Assembly (NCBI RefSeq): GCF_017901155.1
Contig: NZ_CP072800.1
Coordinates: 1,081,283 to 1,145,282, forward strand
Length of the DNA: 64,000 bases
Source of the DNA: Candidatus Thiothrix anitrata
GTDB lineage: Bacteria > Pseudomonadota > Gammaproteobacteria > Thiotrichales > Thiotrichaceae
Direction of reading: 5' to 3'
The translations under genes and the position numbers were made by a program. Below are positions 55,585 to 64,000 of this stretch, one piece after another. How positions within the stretch are numbered: the stretch's first letter is position 1; each line of letters opens with the position of its first letter. The notes beneath the pieces are model-generated. The model saw only the letters and a list, made by a program, of their open reading frames with translations. It searched no databases and was not told the origin of the DNA.

Positions 55585-56166
55585 TCATTCTTCAGACAAG
55601 GTAACACCGGCGTAGATGTCCGCAAGACCCAGCGTGATTTCCAGACAGGGGAGCGTGATTTCATCTTGCAACTGATCGAATTGTTGCAACGCCCAACCAC
55701 CGTCGGTATCACGCACCAGCATATCGACCTGCGGTTTGTCTTGCGCCACGATCAGGTAGGCTTGCAGCGAGGGGATCGACTGGTAAACCAGTGCCTTTTC
55801 CAGATAATCCTTGCGCAGGGTGGATGCGGAGGTGACTTCAACAATCAGGCAGGGTTTTTCCAGATAGTAGTTATCGGCATCATCGTCTTCTGCACAGCCA
55901 ACCACCACGTCGGGGTAGTAATAGGTTTTGCGTTGCTTGGATGCGCGGACTTTCAAATCACCGATGAAGGCTTCGCATTGGCTGTTGCCCGCATCCATGA
56001 AGGCGCGATAACAATTGCCAGCAATCCGGTTATGCCGTTTGCTCGCGCCTGCCATCAGGTAAACCTGCCCATCCACATACTCATGGCGTTCGCTGGAAAG
56101 CTTTTCACCTTCTAGGTACTCTTGCTCACTGATGTAGTGCTTGTGTACTTCGCGTGCTACTGACAT
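55585..56166 (-). CDS. Uma2-family (DUF820) putative endonuclease
   Basis: The 193-residue protein has the PD-(D/E)XK-like pattern of the family: a Glu-rich start (YISEQEYLEGEKLSSERHEYVDG), YYPDVVVGC, then CLIVEVTSASTLRKDYLEKALVY with the catalytic E-x-K-like segment. The family is strongly expanded in cyanobacteria and filamentous bacteria, and its biological role is unclear. The start at 56166 follows GGAGG and replaces a longer frame from 56292. Confidence 0.85.
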   Translation of the reverse strand: MSVAREVHKHYISEQEYLEGEKLSSERHEYVDGQVYLMAGASKRHNRIAGNCYRAFMDAGNSQCEAFIGDLKVRASKQRKTYYYPDVVVGCAEDDDADNYYLEKPCLIVEVTSASTLRKDYLEKALVYQSIPSLQAYLIVAQDKPQVDMLVRDTDGGWALQQFDQLQDEITLPCLEITLGLADIYAGVTLSEE

Positions 56167-56258
56167 GGCGCATAACCTCCTGCCTTTGATAGGGCAAAGC
56201 ATAGCATTTGCCAGACTTGCTAGGAATCTCCTTGTCATCCGGCTGTTAAAGTGCGAAG

Positions 56259-56990
56259 TCAATCGCTGCCAATGACGCAGCCCACTAACCACAACATTTC
56301 ACCGATTTCTACGGTGGCTCCGGCAGTATCCCCAGTGCAACCTTGTAAACGTTGCAGCATCAATCGCCGCAATAGCCAAAACCCCAGCAATACAGCGATT
56401 AAGCCGCTACCGGAAACCGCAAAACCCAGCAGCAAACCGCCAGCCACAATCCAGATGGCTGCGGTGCGCGGTAAGTGCGCAGTAACGGCACTCGCTAAAC
56501 CTTCCGCCCGCACATACGGCGTGGTTAAAAATAGCAGTAAAATCAATATCCGCCCAATAATGGGAGCGATTAGAATTAGCCACCATGCAGCATGTTCCAG
56601 CACTGCTACTAACGCCGCGAATTTCAGCAATAACACTCCGACCAAGGCAATTACACCCGCCGCACCTACCAGCGGATCTTTGAGGATGCGGTGCGTTTTT
56701 GCGGGATCACCAAACCCGCCCAGCCAAGCATCCGCGCTATCCGCCAGCCCGTCTAGGTGCAAACCACCTGTCACCATTGCCCAGATGATGGTGAGTATGG
56801 CGGCGAGTAACAGCGGCGGGGCGTGCGGAAATAGCAGCAACGGTATGCATAAGATTACGCCGATGACCGCACCTACTACGGGGTAAAACAGCGCGGCACG
56901 GGCGAAGTCAGGTGGTTCTAGCTGCCCCAAGTTTGGGACAGGGATGCGGGTGAGGAAGGATAGAGCGAGGAAAAAGTGTTTTAGGTTCAT
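56259..56990 (-). CDS. cobS: Adenosylcobinamide-GDP ribazoletransferase (cobalamin synthase)
   Basis: CobS joins adenosylcobinamide-GDP with alpha-ribazole in the last steps of B12 assembly. The 243-residue membrane protein has FFLALSFLTRIPVP at the start, LHLDGLADSADAWLGG with metal-binding Asp residues, and several hydrophobic helices. Its start overlaps the hipA stop (ATGA), so its translation appears coupled to a toxin gene. That is unusual for a vitamin gene. cobT and cobU lie beyond the hipBA pair. Confidence 0.93.
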   Translation of the reverse strand: MNLKHFFLALSFLTRIPVPNLGQLEPPDFARAALFYPVVGAVIGVILCIPLLLFPHAPPLLLAAILTIIWAMVTGGLHLDGLADSADAWLGGFGDPAKTHRILKDPLVGAAGVIALVGVLLLKFAALVAVLEHAAWWLILIAPIIGRILILLLFLTTPYVRAEGLASAVTAHLPRTAAIWIVAGGLLLGFAVSGSGLIAVLLGFWLLRRLMLQRLQGCTGDTAGATVEIGEMLWLVGCVIGSD

Positions 56991-58285
56991 GATCGTAACC
57001 GCTGCACCATATCGTTGATAATGACATGAAGAATGGCGCGTAAGCAGCGTACTTCCCCCGCAAAAAAGCGATTCAGGGCAGGTTGTTGCTGCAATAGGGT
57101 GTGGTTTTCCTGCTCAATAGCGGTCAGCAATTGCGTCGCGGCAGGTTTGATACGCTCAAGCTGGAAATCCAATAAGCGTTGAGCCGTGTTAACGTGAATG
57201 CCCAACACTGCACCCGCATTGAGTAAGGTCATGCGATCCAGTTCCGCGAAAGTGCGCTTGCTCAGTATCGGCCATGCCAGTGTGGTATGAGGCCAGACAT
57301 CGCGTTCCATTGCCTTGGTGTCGTACACCCCAATGGCGAGTAAATCGTAATGTGGGGCAAGACTTACGCCTTGTTTGCTCATTAAAAACGACAAGTTCTT
57401 CAAGTGTGCATCGCTATTGCCCACCAGCACATTGAACACCAGCCAAGAAAATAAGCGTAAGCGGGCAGCCGCAGGCGCATGACAGTGGCTCGCCAGTAGG
57501 CTTAAGCGTTCGACGCTGGCTTGGGCGTATTTGAACTGTCGATCCAAATCAAGAACTTGGCAGGCATCGACCACGTGCAAGCGGGCGGTATTCGCCAGTG
57601 TTATCTGGCGGTCAAAACGCTCAATCAAGTATACCGGCTCTGGCACGTAATGCCGTGTTACCTCCGGCACTACGAGGTTGAGTGCTTTCGCCAAGCGCAT
57701 GGTGAAATATTCATTAATCACGCTGTGCGCATAGTGTGTATCGGGGTGATCAGGTTTCAGAATATGCGTTGAAGGCGTTACCCCGATTGGCTCGAATAAT
57801 TGCCCATTCCGTAAAATAACCGGTAACTTATGCTGCGCCCCTGCCAGTGACATGCGTTTTGGCGCGCCTGTTGATAGGGAAACTGTCGGTAAACGCTGAA
57901 TACGCTCATGTAAGTGAGCCTCACTGAGTGGCCTTGTACCGCTATCCAGTGTTTCATCCGGTGAGGTGCGTAATATCAAAGAGCCAGCGGATTCCGCGCC
58001 GTAATACGCCAGTAAGCCAAAGGCATCGGCACTTTCCAATTGCGCATCGCGTGCCAGCAAGGTGCGTGCGCTTTCTTCAGGGAGCAGATTATCGAAAAAC
58101 CACTGTATACTGCGTTGCGAACTATTATCGACGTGCGGGGTTAACTGGCGCGGCAATATCGGGCTAATGTCATAGCTATCAACGGCATTAACCCAAGTCG
58201 GATCATAGGTAAATGACCAGATACCATTAGTGTCATGCAGTTCCCCAACTCGGCGGGTATTGATGTAAACATGCAGCACTTTCAT
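56987..58285 (-). CDS. hipA: HipA-type serine/threonine kinase toxin
   Basis: The 432-residue protein has the N-terminal HipA module (SIQWFFDNLLPEESARTLL) and the kinase core. SLAGAQHKLPVIL is the Gly-rich loop, VYLIERFDR carries conserved charged residues, NVLVGNSDAHLKNLSFL holds the catalytic Asp, and LAPHYDLLA holds the metal-binding Asp. All essential residues are present, so it should be active. HipA toxins phosphorylate targets such as glutamyl-tRNA synthetase and cause growth arrest. The start overlaps hipB by four bases. Confidence 0.93.
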   Translation of the reverse strand: MKVLHVYINTRRVGELHDTNGIWSFTYDPTWVNAVDSYDISPILPRQLTPHVDNSSQRSIQWFFDNLLPEESARTLLARDAQLESADAFGLLAYYGAESAGSLILRTSPDETLDSGTRPLSEAHLHERIQRLPTVSLSTGAPKRMSLAGAQHKLPVILRNGQLFEPIGVTPSTHILKPDHPDTHYAHSVINEYFTMRLAKALNLVVPEVTRHYVPEPVYLIERFDRQITLANTARLHVVDACQVLDLDRQFKYAQASVERLSLLASHCHAPAAARLRLFSWLVFNVLVGNSDAHLKNLSFLMSKQGVSLAPHYDLLAIGVYDTKAMERDVWPHTTLAWPILSKRTFAELDRMTLLNAGAVLGIHVNTAQRLLDFQLERIKPAATQLLTAIEQENHTLLQQQPALNRFFAGEVRCLRAILHVIINDMVQRLRS

Positions 58286-58551
58286 GATTTAGCCGCTTTC
58301 GTGCGCTGTAATGTGGTGTATTGCACCGCAATATCATCATTGACGTCGACTTGGAGTACCAAGCCTAAGCCGTGTAACACTTGCAATAATTTGTCTAAAC
58401 GAACACCGGGTGCGCCGTTTTCCAAACCACTCAGAAACATGTCGGAAACCCCCATTGCTCCGGCGGCATCATCTTGGCGTAGCTTTTGCGCTTTGCGGGC
58501 GGCTCTAACCAGATGACCGACATCGGTAGGGGTGGCTAAGGTGATAGCCAT
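58282..58551 (-). CDS. hipB: HipB-like Xre-family antitoxin
   Basis: The 89-residue protein has an Xre helix-turn-helix (KLRQDDAAGAMGVSDMFLSGL) and a short C-terminus. HipB binds HipA and represses the operon. The start codon lies 12 bases from the first of two matching inverted repeats. The hipB-hipA order and overlap are standard for type II modules of this kind. Confidence 0.92.
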   Translation of the reverse strand: MAITLATPTDVGHLVRAARKAQKLRQDDAAGAMGVSDMFLSGLENGAPGVRLDKLLQVLHGLGLVLQVDVNDDIAVQYTTLQRTKAAKS

Positions 58552-58563
58552 AAATGCTCCATA

Positions 58564-58638
58564 AAATCCTAACAGTTATTTGGATTTTAGGCGGATTGTA
58601 CTGTTTTTCAATAGAAATCCTAACGATTATTAGGATTT
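58564..58638. promoter_or_regulatory. Two HipB-type operators upstream of hipB
   Basis: AAATCCTAA-N6-TTAGGATTT at 58615-58638 is a perfect 9-bp dyad. AAATCCTAA-N6-TTTGGATTT at 58564-58587 differs in one base of the right arm. Spacing between their starts is 51 bases, near five helical turns. Both contain ATCC-Nx-GGAT as in the TATCC-N8-GGATA sites known for HipB. The outer site reaches to 6 bases from the cobT stop. Confidence 0.8.
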
Positions 58639-58644
58639 TTCAAA

Positions 58645-59688
58645 TCAGAACTTCCCCGCCACCGCTGCTTCGGCAAATGTCGCCATCCCAGCGTGCAACG
58701 CACACGCCATGCGCAATAACGGCACTGCCACCGCCGCGCCACTGCCTTCCCCAAGGCGCATTCCCAAGTCCAGCAACGGGCGTAATTGCAAGGCATCAAT
58801 CGCGAAAGCGTGCCCCGGTTCGGCGGACATGTGAGACAAGAACAACCACGGATGCACTGATGGCTGAATCCGTACCGCCAGCAATGCCGCCGCAGTGCTG
58901 ATAAAACCATCCACCAATACCGGAATCCCCAATTGCGCTGCCCGTAAATACGCGCCGGTCAGTGCTGCAATTTCAAACCCACCCATACAGCGTAAGCTTT
59001 CCAGCGGGTCGTGGTGTGCAGCGCGATGCAGATTAAGAATACGCTGCACCACCGTGACCTTGTGCAATATGCCAGCCCGATCCAAACCCGTGCCTGCGCC
59101 CGTTACTTCCAGCGGGACTAAATCCAGCAAAGCGCAATACAACGCGGTGGCAGCAGTGGTATTCGCAATGCCCATTTCCCCGCCAATAAATAAATCGGCT
59201 TGTTGGGTGTGAGCGCGGTTGGCGGCATCAGCACCGGCTTGCAGTGCGAGGTGTAATTGCGCATGGCTCATGGCGGGGTGTAAGGCACTATTCGCCGTGC
59301 CATCACCCGCACGTTGACTGATCAGGGCGGGGTGGATTAATGCGGTTTTTACCCCCACGTCAATCACTTCCAAGGTTGCACCCAATGCCTGCGCCAACAC
59401 GTTAATCGCTGCACCGCCGTGCAGGAAGTTAGCCACCATTTGCGCTGTTACTGCCTGTGGAAATGCCGAAACCGCTTCATCCGCCACCCCGTGATCCGCT
59501 GCAAACACGCTAATGTGTACGGCATTCAACGTGGGCAATTCCCGGCGTTGCAAAGCGGCAAGGCGCATCACCACAGTTTCCAGCTCACCTAACGCGCCCG
59601 CTGGTTTGGTGAGTTGCGCTTGGCGTTGTTGCGCGGCTTGGTACAGTGCAGCGTCGGGAGTCGGGCAAGGTTGGGTCAACCAATGCAT
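58645..59688 (-). CDS. cobT: Nicotinate-nucleotide-dimethylbenzimidazole phosphoribosyltransferase
   Basis: CobT makes alpha-ribazole-5'-phosphate for the lower ligand of B12. The 347-residue protein has [20 protein letters not shown] and [30 protein letters not shown] and the C-terminal [19 protein letters not shown] include the catalytic Glu. It overlaps cobU by 13 bases. Downstream lies the hipBA module and then cobS. Confidence 0.96.
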   Translation of the reverse strand: MHWLTQPCPTPDAALYQAAQQRQAQLTKPAGALGELETVVMRLAALQRRELPTLNAVHISVFAADHGVADEAVSAFPQAVTAQMVANFLHGGAAINVLAQALGATLEVIDVGVKTALIHPALISQRAGDGTANSALHPAMSHAQLHLALQAGADAANRAHTQQADLFIGGEMGIANTTAATALYCALLDLVPLEVTGAGTGLDRAGILHKVTVVQRILNLHRAAHHDPLESLRCMGGFEIAALTGAYLRAAQLGIPVLVDGFISTAAALLAVRIQPSVHPWLFLSHMSAEPGHAFAIDALQLRPLLDLGMRLGEGSGAAVAVPLLRMACALHAGMATFAEAAVAGKF

Positions 59689-60206
59689 AGCGGAGTTCCT
59701 TTTAACGTTTGTGGCAAGCCTGCCACTAAAAAAGTCACGTGCGGCAGTTGTGCGGCGAGTTGTTGGTGCAAGCGTCCGGCGGTATCCAGGTAACGGCGGG
59801 TTAACTCGCCCAGCGGTACAATGCCCAAACCGACTTCATTGCTGACCAGCAACAGATCACCGGGTAATTGCGCCAAACCCGCGAGTAATGCCTGCGTTTC
59901 CATCTGGAGTCGGTTTTCATCGTCAAGACACAGTAAATTCGTCAGCCACAATGTCAGACAATCCACCAGCAACAAACGTTCCGGCGCGGCGTGCTGTTGC
60001 AAACACGCTGCCAAAGCCAGTGGCTCTTCCACTGTGAGCCAGTGCGCGGTGCGTGAAACGCGGTGATGGGCAATGCGTTGCTGCATTTCGTGGTCGTGCG
60101 CTTGCGCGGTCGCAATATAGACCACAGGTTGCCCGCTGTGCTGCGCCACCCGTTCAGCAAAAGCACTTTTGCCGGAACGTGCGCCGCCAAGAATCAGGGC
60201 TTGCAT
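59676..60206 (-). CDS. cobU: Bifunctional adenosylcobinamide kinase/guanylyltransferase
   Basis: CobU phosphorylates adenosylcobinamide and then transfers GMP to it. It has the P-loop [34 protein letters not shown] with the guanylylated His region, [14 protein letters not shown] and [11 protein letters not shown]. The length of 176 residues is typical. It is the first gene of this minus-strand B12 group and is divergent from dusC. Confidence 0.95.
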   Translation of the reverse strand: MQALILGGARSGKSAFAERVAQHSGQPVVYIATAQAHDHEMQQRIAHHRVSRTAHWLTVEEPLALAACLQQHAAPERLLLVDCLTLWLTNLLCLDDENRLQMETQALLAGLAQLPGDLLLVSNEVGLGIVPLGELTRRYLDTAGRLHQQLAAQLPHVTFLVAGLPQTLKGTPLCIG

Positions 60207-60305
60207 GATGTACCCCTAAAAAGCACGATGGTACAGGATTCGGGGAGCTGAGGTATAATCACGCGACTTTTCAATCACCGGATAACTGTCGATGTTATTG
60301 CACAG

Positions 60306-61283
60306 ATGCGCCTAATCCTCGCCCCGATGGAAGGCGTGATGGACTACACCATGCGCGATTTACTGACACGCATTGGTGGTTATGACCGTTGCGTTACCGA
60401 ATTCGTGCGCGTTACCCGTGAAGTATTGCCGCCGCGCGTGTTTTACCGCGCCTGCCCGGAATTGCATCATGGCAGTAAAACCCCGTCGGGTGTGCCGGTT
60501 TATGTGCAACTGCTTGGCGGTGAGGTGCATTACATGGCGGCAAATGCTGCGGTTGTTGCCAACTTGGGGGCGGCGGGTATCGACATTAATTTCGGTTGCC
60601 CCTCGAAAACGGTGAATAGCAGTGACGGTGGTTCGGTGTTATTACGTGAGCCGGAGCGGGTTCATGCGATTGTGCGGGCTATACGAGCGGCAGTAGATCC
60701 GGCAATTCCGGTGACAGCGAAAATCCGTTTAGGCTTTCATGATGGCAGTTTGTTTGAAGACATTGCGTTAGGCATTGTGGAAGCGGGGGCGACGGAATTG
60801 TGTGTTCATGCGCGTACCAAGCAACACGGCTACCAACCGCCCGCATATTGGGCAGAAATCGGCAAGGTCAAACCCAAGCTGCACATTCCGGTGATTGCGA
60901 ACGGAGAAATTTGGTCGGCAGTCGATGCCCGTGATGCGCAAGCCCAAAGCGGCTGCGTGGATTTAATGCTGGGGCGCGGTGCGTTGAGCTTTCCTGACCT
61001 CGCGCTCAGTATCAAAGCGCACTACAACGGCACACCTTATACGCCGTTACCTTGGGCAACGATTTTGCCGTTAGTGATCGACTTAGCCAGCGATTTGGGA
61101 CAACGCGAACCGCGTTACGCGGCTGGATTTGTCAAACAGTGGTTCACCTATTTGCGCCGCCAGTACCCAGAAGCCGAAACCCTGTTCCAACACATAAAAC
61201 GCATGAAAGATGCGAATCACATAAAAGCCGCTATGATGCAGCCCACCGAACTCATAGGATACGACGATGAACGACACGGCTAA
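60306..61283 (+). CDS. dusC: tRNA-dihydrouridine synthase, DusC type
   Basis: This FMN enzyme reduces uridine in the D-loop of tRNA, position 16 in the DusC group. It has LILAPMEGVMDYTMRDLL and GIDINFGCPSKTVNSSDGGS with the catalytic Cys. VTAKIRLGF, CVHARTKQHGY and VIANGEIWS complete the flavin site. The 325-residue length is normal. A TATAAT box lies at 60254-60259 without a clear -35. It overlaps cobO by 17 bases. Confidence 0.92.
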   Translation: MRLILAPMEGVMDYTMRDLLTRIGGYDRCVTEFVRVTREVLPPRVFYRACPELHHGSKTPSGVPVYVQLLGGEVHYMAANAAVVANLGAAGIDINFGCPSKTVNSSDGGSVLLREPERVHAIVRAIRAAVDPAIPVTAKIRLGFHDGSLFEDIALGIVEAGATELCVHARTKQHGYQPPAYWAEIGKVKPKLHIPVIANGEIWSAVDARDAQAQSGCVDLMLGRGALSFPDLALSIKAHYNGTPYTPLPWATILPLVIDLASDLGQREPRYAAGFVKQWFTYLRRQYPEAETLFQHIKRMKDANHIKAAMMQPTELIGYDDERHG

Positions 61284-61872
61284 AAACCAACGCCATCAAC
61301 AGCGCATGGCACGCAAAAAAGCCTTGATTGATGCCAGCATTGCGCGTGCGGATCAGGAAAAAGGGCTGCTGCTGGTGCTGACTGGCAATGGCAAAGGTAA
61401 ATCCAGCTCCGCCTTCGGGATGGTCGGGCGTTCTCTGGGGCATGGCATGAAAGTTGGGGTTTGCCAGTTCCTTAAAAGCCGTACCGATACCGGCGAAGAA
61501 GCTTTTTTTGGTAAACAAAACGACTGCGAATGGCACGTACTCGGCGACGGTTTCACCTGGGAAACGCAAAACCGTGAACAAGACATCGCCACTTCACAAC
61601 GCGGCTGGGCGGTGGCACAACGCATGTTAACCGACCCCGCTTATCAACTGGTGGTGTTGGACGAACTCACTTATTTGCTGAACTACGGGTATCTGGATGC
61701 GGATCAAGTGCTGGACGCGCTTGCCGAACGCCCGCCAATGCAACACGTGGTGGTGACAGGGCGAGCTGCGAGTGAGGCATTGCGCGAGTTGGCGGATACC
61801 GTCGCGGAAATTGCGGATGTGAAACACGCTTATCGGGATGGTGTGATGGCGCAGCGGGGGATTGATCTGTGA
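61267..61872 (+). CDS. cobO: Cob(I)yrinic acid a,c-diamide adenosyltransferase
   Basis: CobO (BtuR) attaches the adenosyl group to cobalt of corrinoids. The 201-residue protein has the inverted P-loop-like TGNGKGKSSSAFGM, VCQFLKSRTDTGEE, and LVVLDELTYLLNYGYLD. It complements CobU, CobT and CobS encoded nearby on the other strand, giving corrinoid adenosylation plus nucleotide-loop assembly. Convergent with ubiD, 5 bases away. Confidence 0.95.
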   Translation: MNDTAKNQRHQQRMARKKALIDASIARADQEKGLLLVLTGNGKGKSSSAFGMVGRSLGHGMKVGVCQFLKSRTDTGEEAFFGKQNDCEWHVLGDGFTWETQNREQDIATSQRGWAVAQRMLTDPAYQLVVLDELTYLLNYGYLDADQVLDALAERPPMQHVVVTGRAASEALRELADTVAEIADVKHAYRDGVMAQRGIDL

Positions 61873-61877
61873 GGGAT

Positions 61878-63341
61878 TTATAACCCTAAATCATTCCAAA
61901 TCGAATCCACGCGGGATTTCACCGCCGCATCCATCACAATCGGCGTACCCCATTCCCGCGTGGTTTCCCCCGGCCATTTATTGGTCGCATCCATGCCCAT
62001 CTTCGACCCCAGCCCCGACACGGGCGAGGCGAAATCCAGATAATCAATCGGCGTATGCTCAATCAACGTGGTATCCCGTGCCGGATCCATCCGCGTCGTC
62101 ATCGCCCAAATCACATCCTCCCACTTGCGCGTATTCACATCGTCATCCACCACGATAATAAACTTGGTGTACATGAACTGGCGCAGGAACGACCAAACCC
62201 CCATCATCACCCGCTTGGCGTGACCGGGGTATTGCTTCTTGATGCTCACCACCGCCATGCGATACGAACAGCCTTCCGGCGGCAGGTAAAAATCCACAAT
62301 CTCAGGAAACTGCTTTTGCAAAATCGGCACGAACACTTCATTCAATGCCAAGCCCAAAATCGCCGGTTCATCCGGCGGTCGCCCCGTATACGTGCTGTGG
62401 TAAATCGGGTCTTTGCGGTGCGTAATACGCTCGATAGTGAACACCGGAAAGCTATCAATCTCATTGTAATAGCCGGTATGGTCGCCATAAGGGCCTTCGG
62501 GCGCGAAATCGTCGGGGTAAATATGCCCCTCCAACACAAACTCCGCCGACGCAGGCACTTGCAAATCCGAGCCGATGGCTTTCACCAACTCCGTCCGCGA
62601 ACCGCGCAACAACCCCGCAAACGCATATTCCGACAGCGTATCCGGCACCGGTGTCACCGCGCCCAAAATCGTCGCCGGGTCAGTGCCAATCGCCACCGCT
62701 ACCGGAAACGGCTTACCCGGATTTGCCTGCTGAAACTCGCGAAAATCCAACGCCCCGCCGCGATGCGACAACCAGCGCATAATCACACGGTTCTTGCCCA
62801 ACACTTGCTGGCGGTAAATCCCCAAATTCTGGCGTTTCTGATTCGGGCCTTTGGTAATCACCAAGCCCCACGTAATCAGCGGCGCAGCATCCCCCGGCCA
62901 GCAATGCTGAATCGGCAGTTTGCTCAAATCTACTTTATCGCCTTCTACCACGACTTGCTGACACGCCGCTTTGCTGACCACTTTCGGTGCCATATCCAGC
63001 ACTTTGCGGAAAATCGGCAGCGCATTCAGTGCATCTTTAAAGCCTTTCGGCGGATCAGGCTGTTTCAGCAATGCCAGCAATTTACCGACTTCACGCAAGG
63101 CTTCGGTGGATTCTTCACCCATCCCCAACGCCACCCGGCGTGGTGTGCCGAACAAGTTGGCGAGTACTGGCGTGTGATGCCCTTTGGGATTTTCAAACAG
63201 CAAGGCAGGGCCGCCAGCACGCAATACGCGGTCGGCGATTTCGGTCATTTCCAGATACGGGTCAACTTCCACGCTAATGCGTTTGAGTTCACCCATTTTT
63301 TCCAGTTGTTGGATAAAGTCGCGTAGGTCATGGTATTTCAT
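61878..63341 (-). CDS. ubiD: 4-hydroxy-3-polyprenylbenzoate decarboxylase
   Basis: UbiD removes the carboxyl group in ubiquinone synthesis using prenylated FMN. The start [20 protein letters not shown] at 63341 gives 487 residues. Conserved blocks are [32 protein letters not shown], and a late [18 protein letters not shown]. The catalytic Glu-Arg-Glu residues should lie within the [12 protein letters not shown] neighbourhood and earlier arginines. The longer frame from 63509 runs into the promoter of the divergent prenyltransferase gene. Confidence 0.96.
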   Translation of the reverse strand: MKYHDLRDFIQQLEKMGELKRISVEVDPYLEMTEIADRVLRAGGPALLFENPKGHHTPVLANLFGTPRRVALGMGEESTEALREVGKLLALLKQPDPPKGFKDALNALPIFRKVLDMAPKVVSKAACQQVVVEGDKVDLSKLPIQHCWPGDAAPLITWGLVITKGPNQKRQNLGIYRQQVLGKNRVIMRWLSHRGGALDFREFQQANPGKPFPVAVAIGTDPATILGAVTPVPDTLSEYAFAGLLRGSRTELVKAIGSDLQVPASAEFVLEGHIYPDDFAPEGPYGDHTGYYNEIDSFPVFTIERITHRKDPIYHSTYTGRPPDEPAILGLALNEVFVPILQKQFPEIVDFYLPPEGCSYRMAVVSIKKQYPGHAKRVMMGVWSFLRQFMYTKFIIVVDDDVNTRKWEDVIWAMTTRMDPARDTTLIEHTPIDYLDFASPVSGLGSKMGMDATNKWPGETTREWGTPIVMDAAVKSRVDSIWNDLGL

Positions 63342-63424
63342 GGCAAGGATAATAACGGAAATCCGCGCCGAGCGGCTATGGGCGTGCGTATAATCCGGTT
63401 TTTTGCAGCGCGATAGGCGACACG

Positions 63425-64000
63425 ATGGCACAAGAACCCGATCTGAGTTTGCGGCAGCAGCCGTTGTTACGTTATTGGCTGGCAACCCGCCCCGCGTTTC
63501 TGGCGGCAAGTGTTGTACCGGCTGTGGTGGGCGCGGCGGCAGCCTGGGCGCAAGGGTATGCCTTGCACGGCTGGTTACTGGCGTGGACAGTGCTGGCGGT
63601 GATGCTGGTACACGCGGGCATGAATGTGCTGAACGATTACTACGACGAGCAAAACGGCACGGATCGGCGCAATATCCAACGCTTGTTTCCGTTTACCGGC
63701 GGCAGTCGCTTTATCCAAAACGGCGTATTGAGCGCGGGTGAAACCTTCGTGTTCGGCGCGTGCTTGCTTTCGGTAGCGATGCTGATCGGGGTGGGATTGG
63801 CATGGCAAAGCGGGATGGATTTGCTGTGGATTGGTGTGGCGGGTTTGGTGATTGGTTGGGGTTATTCCGCACCGCCGTTGAGTTTGAATAGTCGCGGCTT
63901 GGGCGAACCGACGATTGCCTTGAGTTTTGGGATTCTGACCCCGTTGGGCGCGTGGTTTGTACAAACCGGCACGCTGGCGTGGTATCCGATCGTGATCAGT
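63425..64000 (+). CDS. UbiA/MenA-family prenyltransferase (3' end outside window)
   Basis: The frame is open to the last base, giving 192 codons. The protein has membrane helices and the first Asp-rich motif [14 protein letters not shown], which binds prenyl diphosphate through magnesium. The [16 protein letters not shown] segment after it resembles MenA-like 1,4-dihydroxy-2-naphthoate prenyltransferases more than UbiA. Quinone biosynthesis is supported by the divergent ubiD, 83 bases away. Assignment to MenA or UbiA needs the missing part. Confidence 0.8.
   Translation, partial: MAQEPDLSLRQQPLLRYWLATRPAFLAASVVPAVVGAAAAWAQGYALHGWLLAWTVLAVMLVHAGMNVLNDYYDEQNGTDRRNIQRLFPFTGGSRFIQNGVLSAGETFVFGACLLSVAMLIGVGLAWQSGMDLLWIGVAGLVIGWGYSAPPLSLNSRGLGEPTIALSFGILTPLGAWFVQTGTLAWYPIVIS

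Noticed and set aside
60207-60305. Cobalamin riboswitch ahead of cobU
   Set aside because: The 99-base spacer is too short for the usual aptamer and I could not find the conserved B12-box.
62055-63326. 423-codon open frame opposite ubiD
   Set aside because: It is fully antisense to a well-conserved ubiD and its peptide is dominated by His, Arg and Gln as expected for a shadow frame.

Overview
The window reads as chromosome of a sulfur-oxidising gammaproteobacterium, most likely a filamentous Thiothrix or close relative. This placement is an inference from gene content: the dissimilatory sulfur set sat, aprBA and qmoAB with hdrC/hdrB, a membrane pyrophosphatase, a PPi-type phosphofructokinase, a complete glycogen cluster and aerobic B12 salvage genes. 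No rRNA, tRNA or CRISPR array was seen.

Layout. 1-1.8 kb: 3' part of a PAS/DEDDh-exonuclease gene. 1.8-13.3 kb: accessory region. It holds an AlbA/RecG-like ATP-binding gene whose 3' part is tandemly duplicated (two 876-bp copies, period 879 bp), then a convergent three-gene operon encoding a stand-alone alanyl-tRNA-synthetase-like enzyme, a four-GAF hybrid histidine kinase and an unrecognised two-part protein. Upstream of that operon are five 10-bp iteron-like repeats. A membrane AraC regulator with a small lipoprotein, a methyltransferase and a Fic protein with Gln at the catalytic His position follow. 13.3-15.6 kb: purD, an SH3-like lipoprotein and fkpB. 15.7-28.7 kb: pgi, glk, glgC, a GH57 enzyme, malQ, glgB, glgA, glgP, several with overlapping ends. 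28.8-30.5 kb: thioredoxin-like and MBL-fold proteins. 30.8-38.7 kb: sat, aprB, aprA, adk, a SlyD-like PPIase, a small unknown, PPi-PFK, and a YkgJ-type protein. 38.9-47.8 kb: RRM protein, phosphodiesterase, FKBP lipoprotein, the qmoA-qmoB-hdrC-hdrB operon on the minus strand, and hppA. 48-51 kb: an unrecognised broken gene, a CorC/CNNM-type protein and an SH3 protein. 51.1-55.6 kb: a probable lipid or polyketide operon (FAH-family protein, DarB-like ketosynthase fused to a haem-oxygenase-like diiron domain, an unknown protein, a fatty-acid-hydroxylase-like protein). 55.6-63.3 kb: Uma2 nuclease, cobS, hipA, hipB, cobT, cobU, dusC, cobO, ubiD. The window ends inside a UbiA/MenA-type prenyltransferase gene.

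How it works together. Qmo/Hdr, AprBA and Sat form the cytoplasmic route from sulfite through APS to sulfate, conserving ATP at the Sat step by consuming PPi. Adk recycles AMP. GlgC makes PPi, while PPi-PFK and HppA use or make it, so PPi links sulfur oxidation, glycogen and proton pumping here.

Data quality. Between about 32.4 and 49.8 kb, seven loci (aprB, the phosphodiesterase, qmoB, qmoA, hppA, the unknown gene and the CorC-type gene) carry about fifteen single-base losses, nearly all in short homopolymers. Flanking regions show none. Sequencing or assembly error is more likely than pseudogene formation. The two most novel-looking loci are the 3.6-9.7 kb aaRS-like/kinase operon and the 52-55.6 kb ketosynthase-diiron operon.
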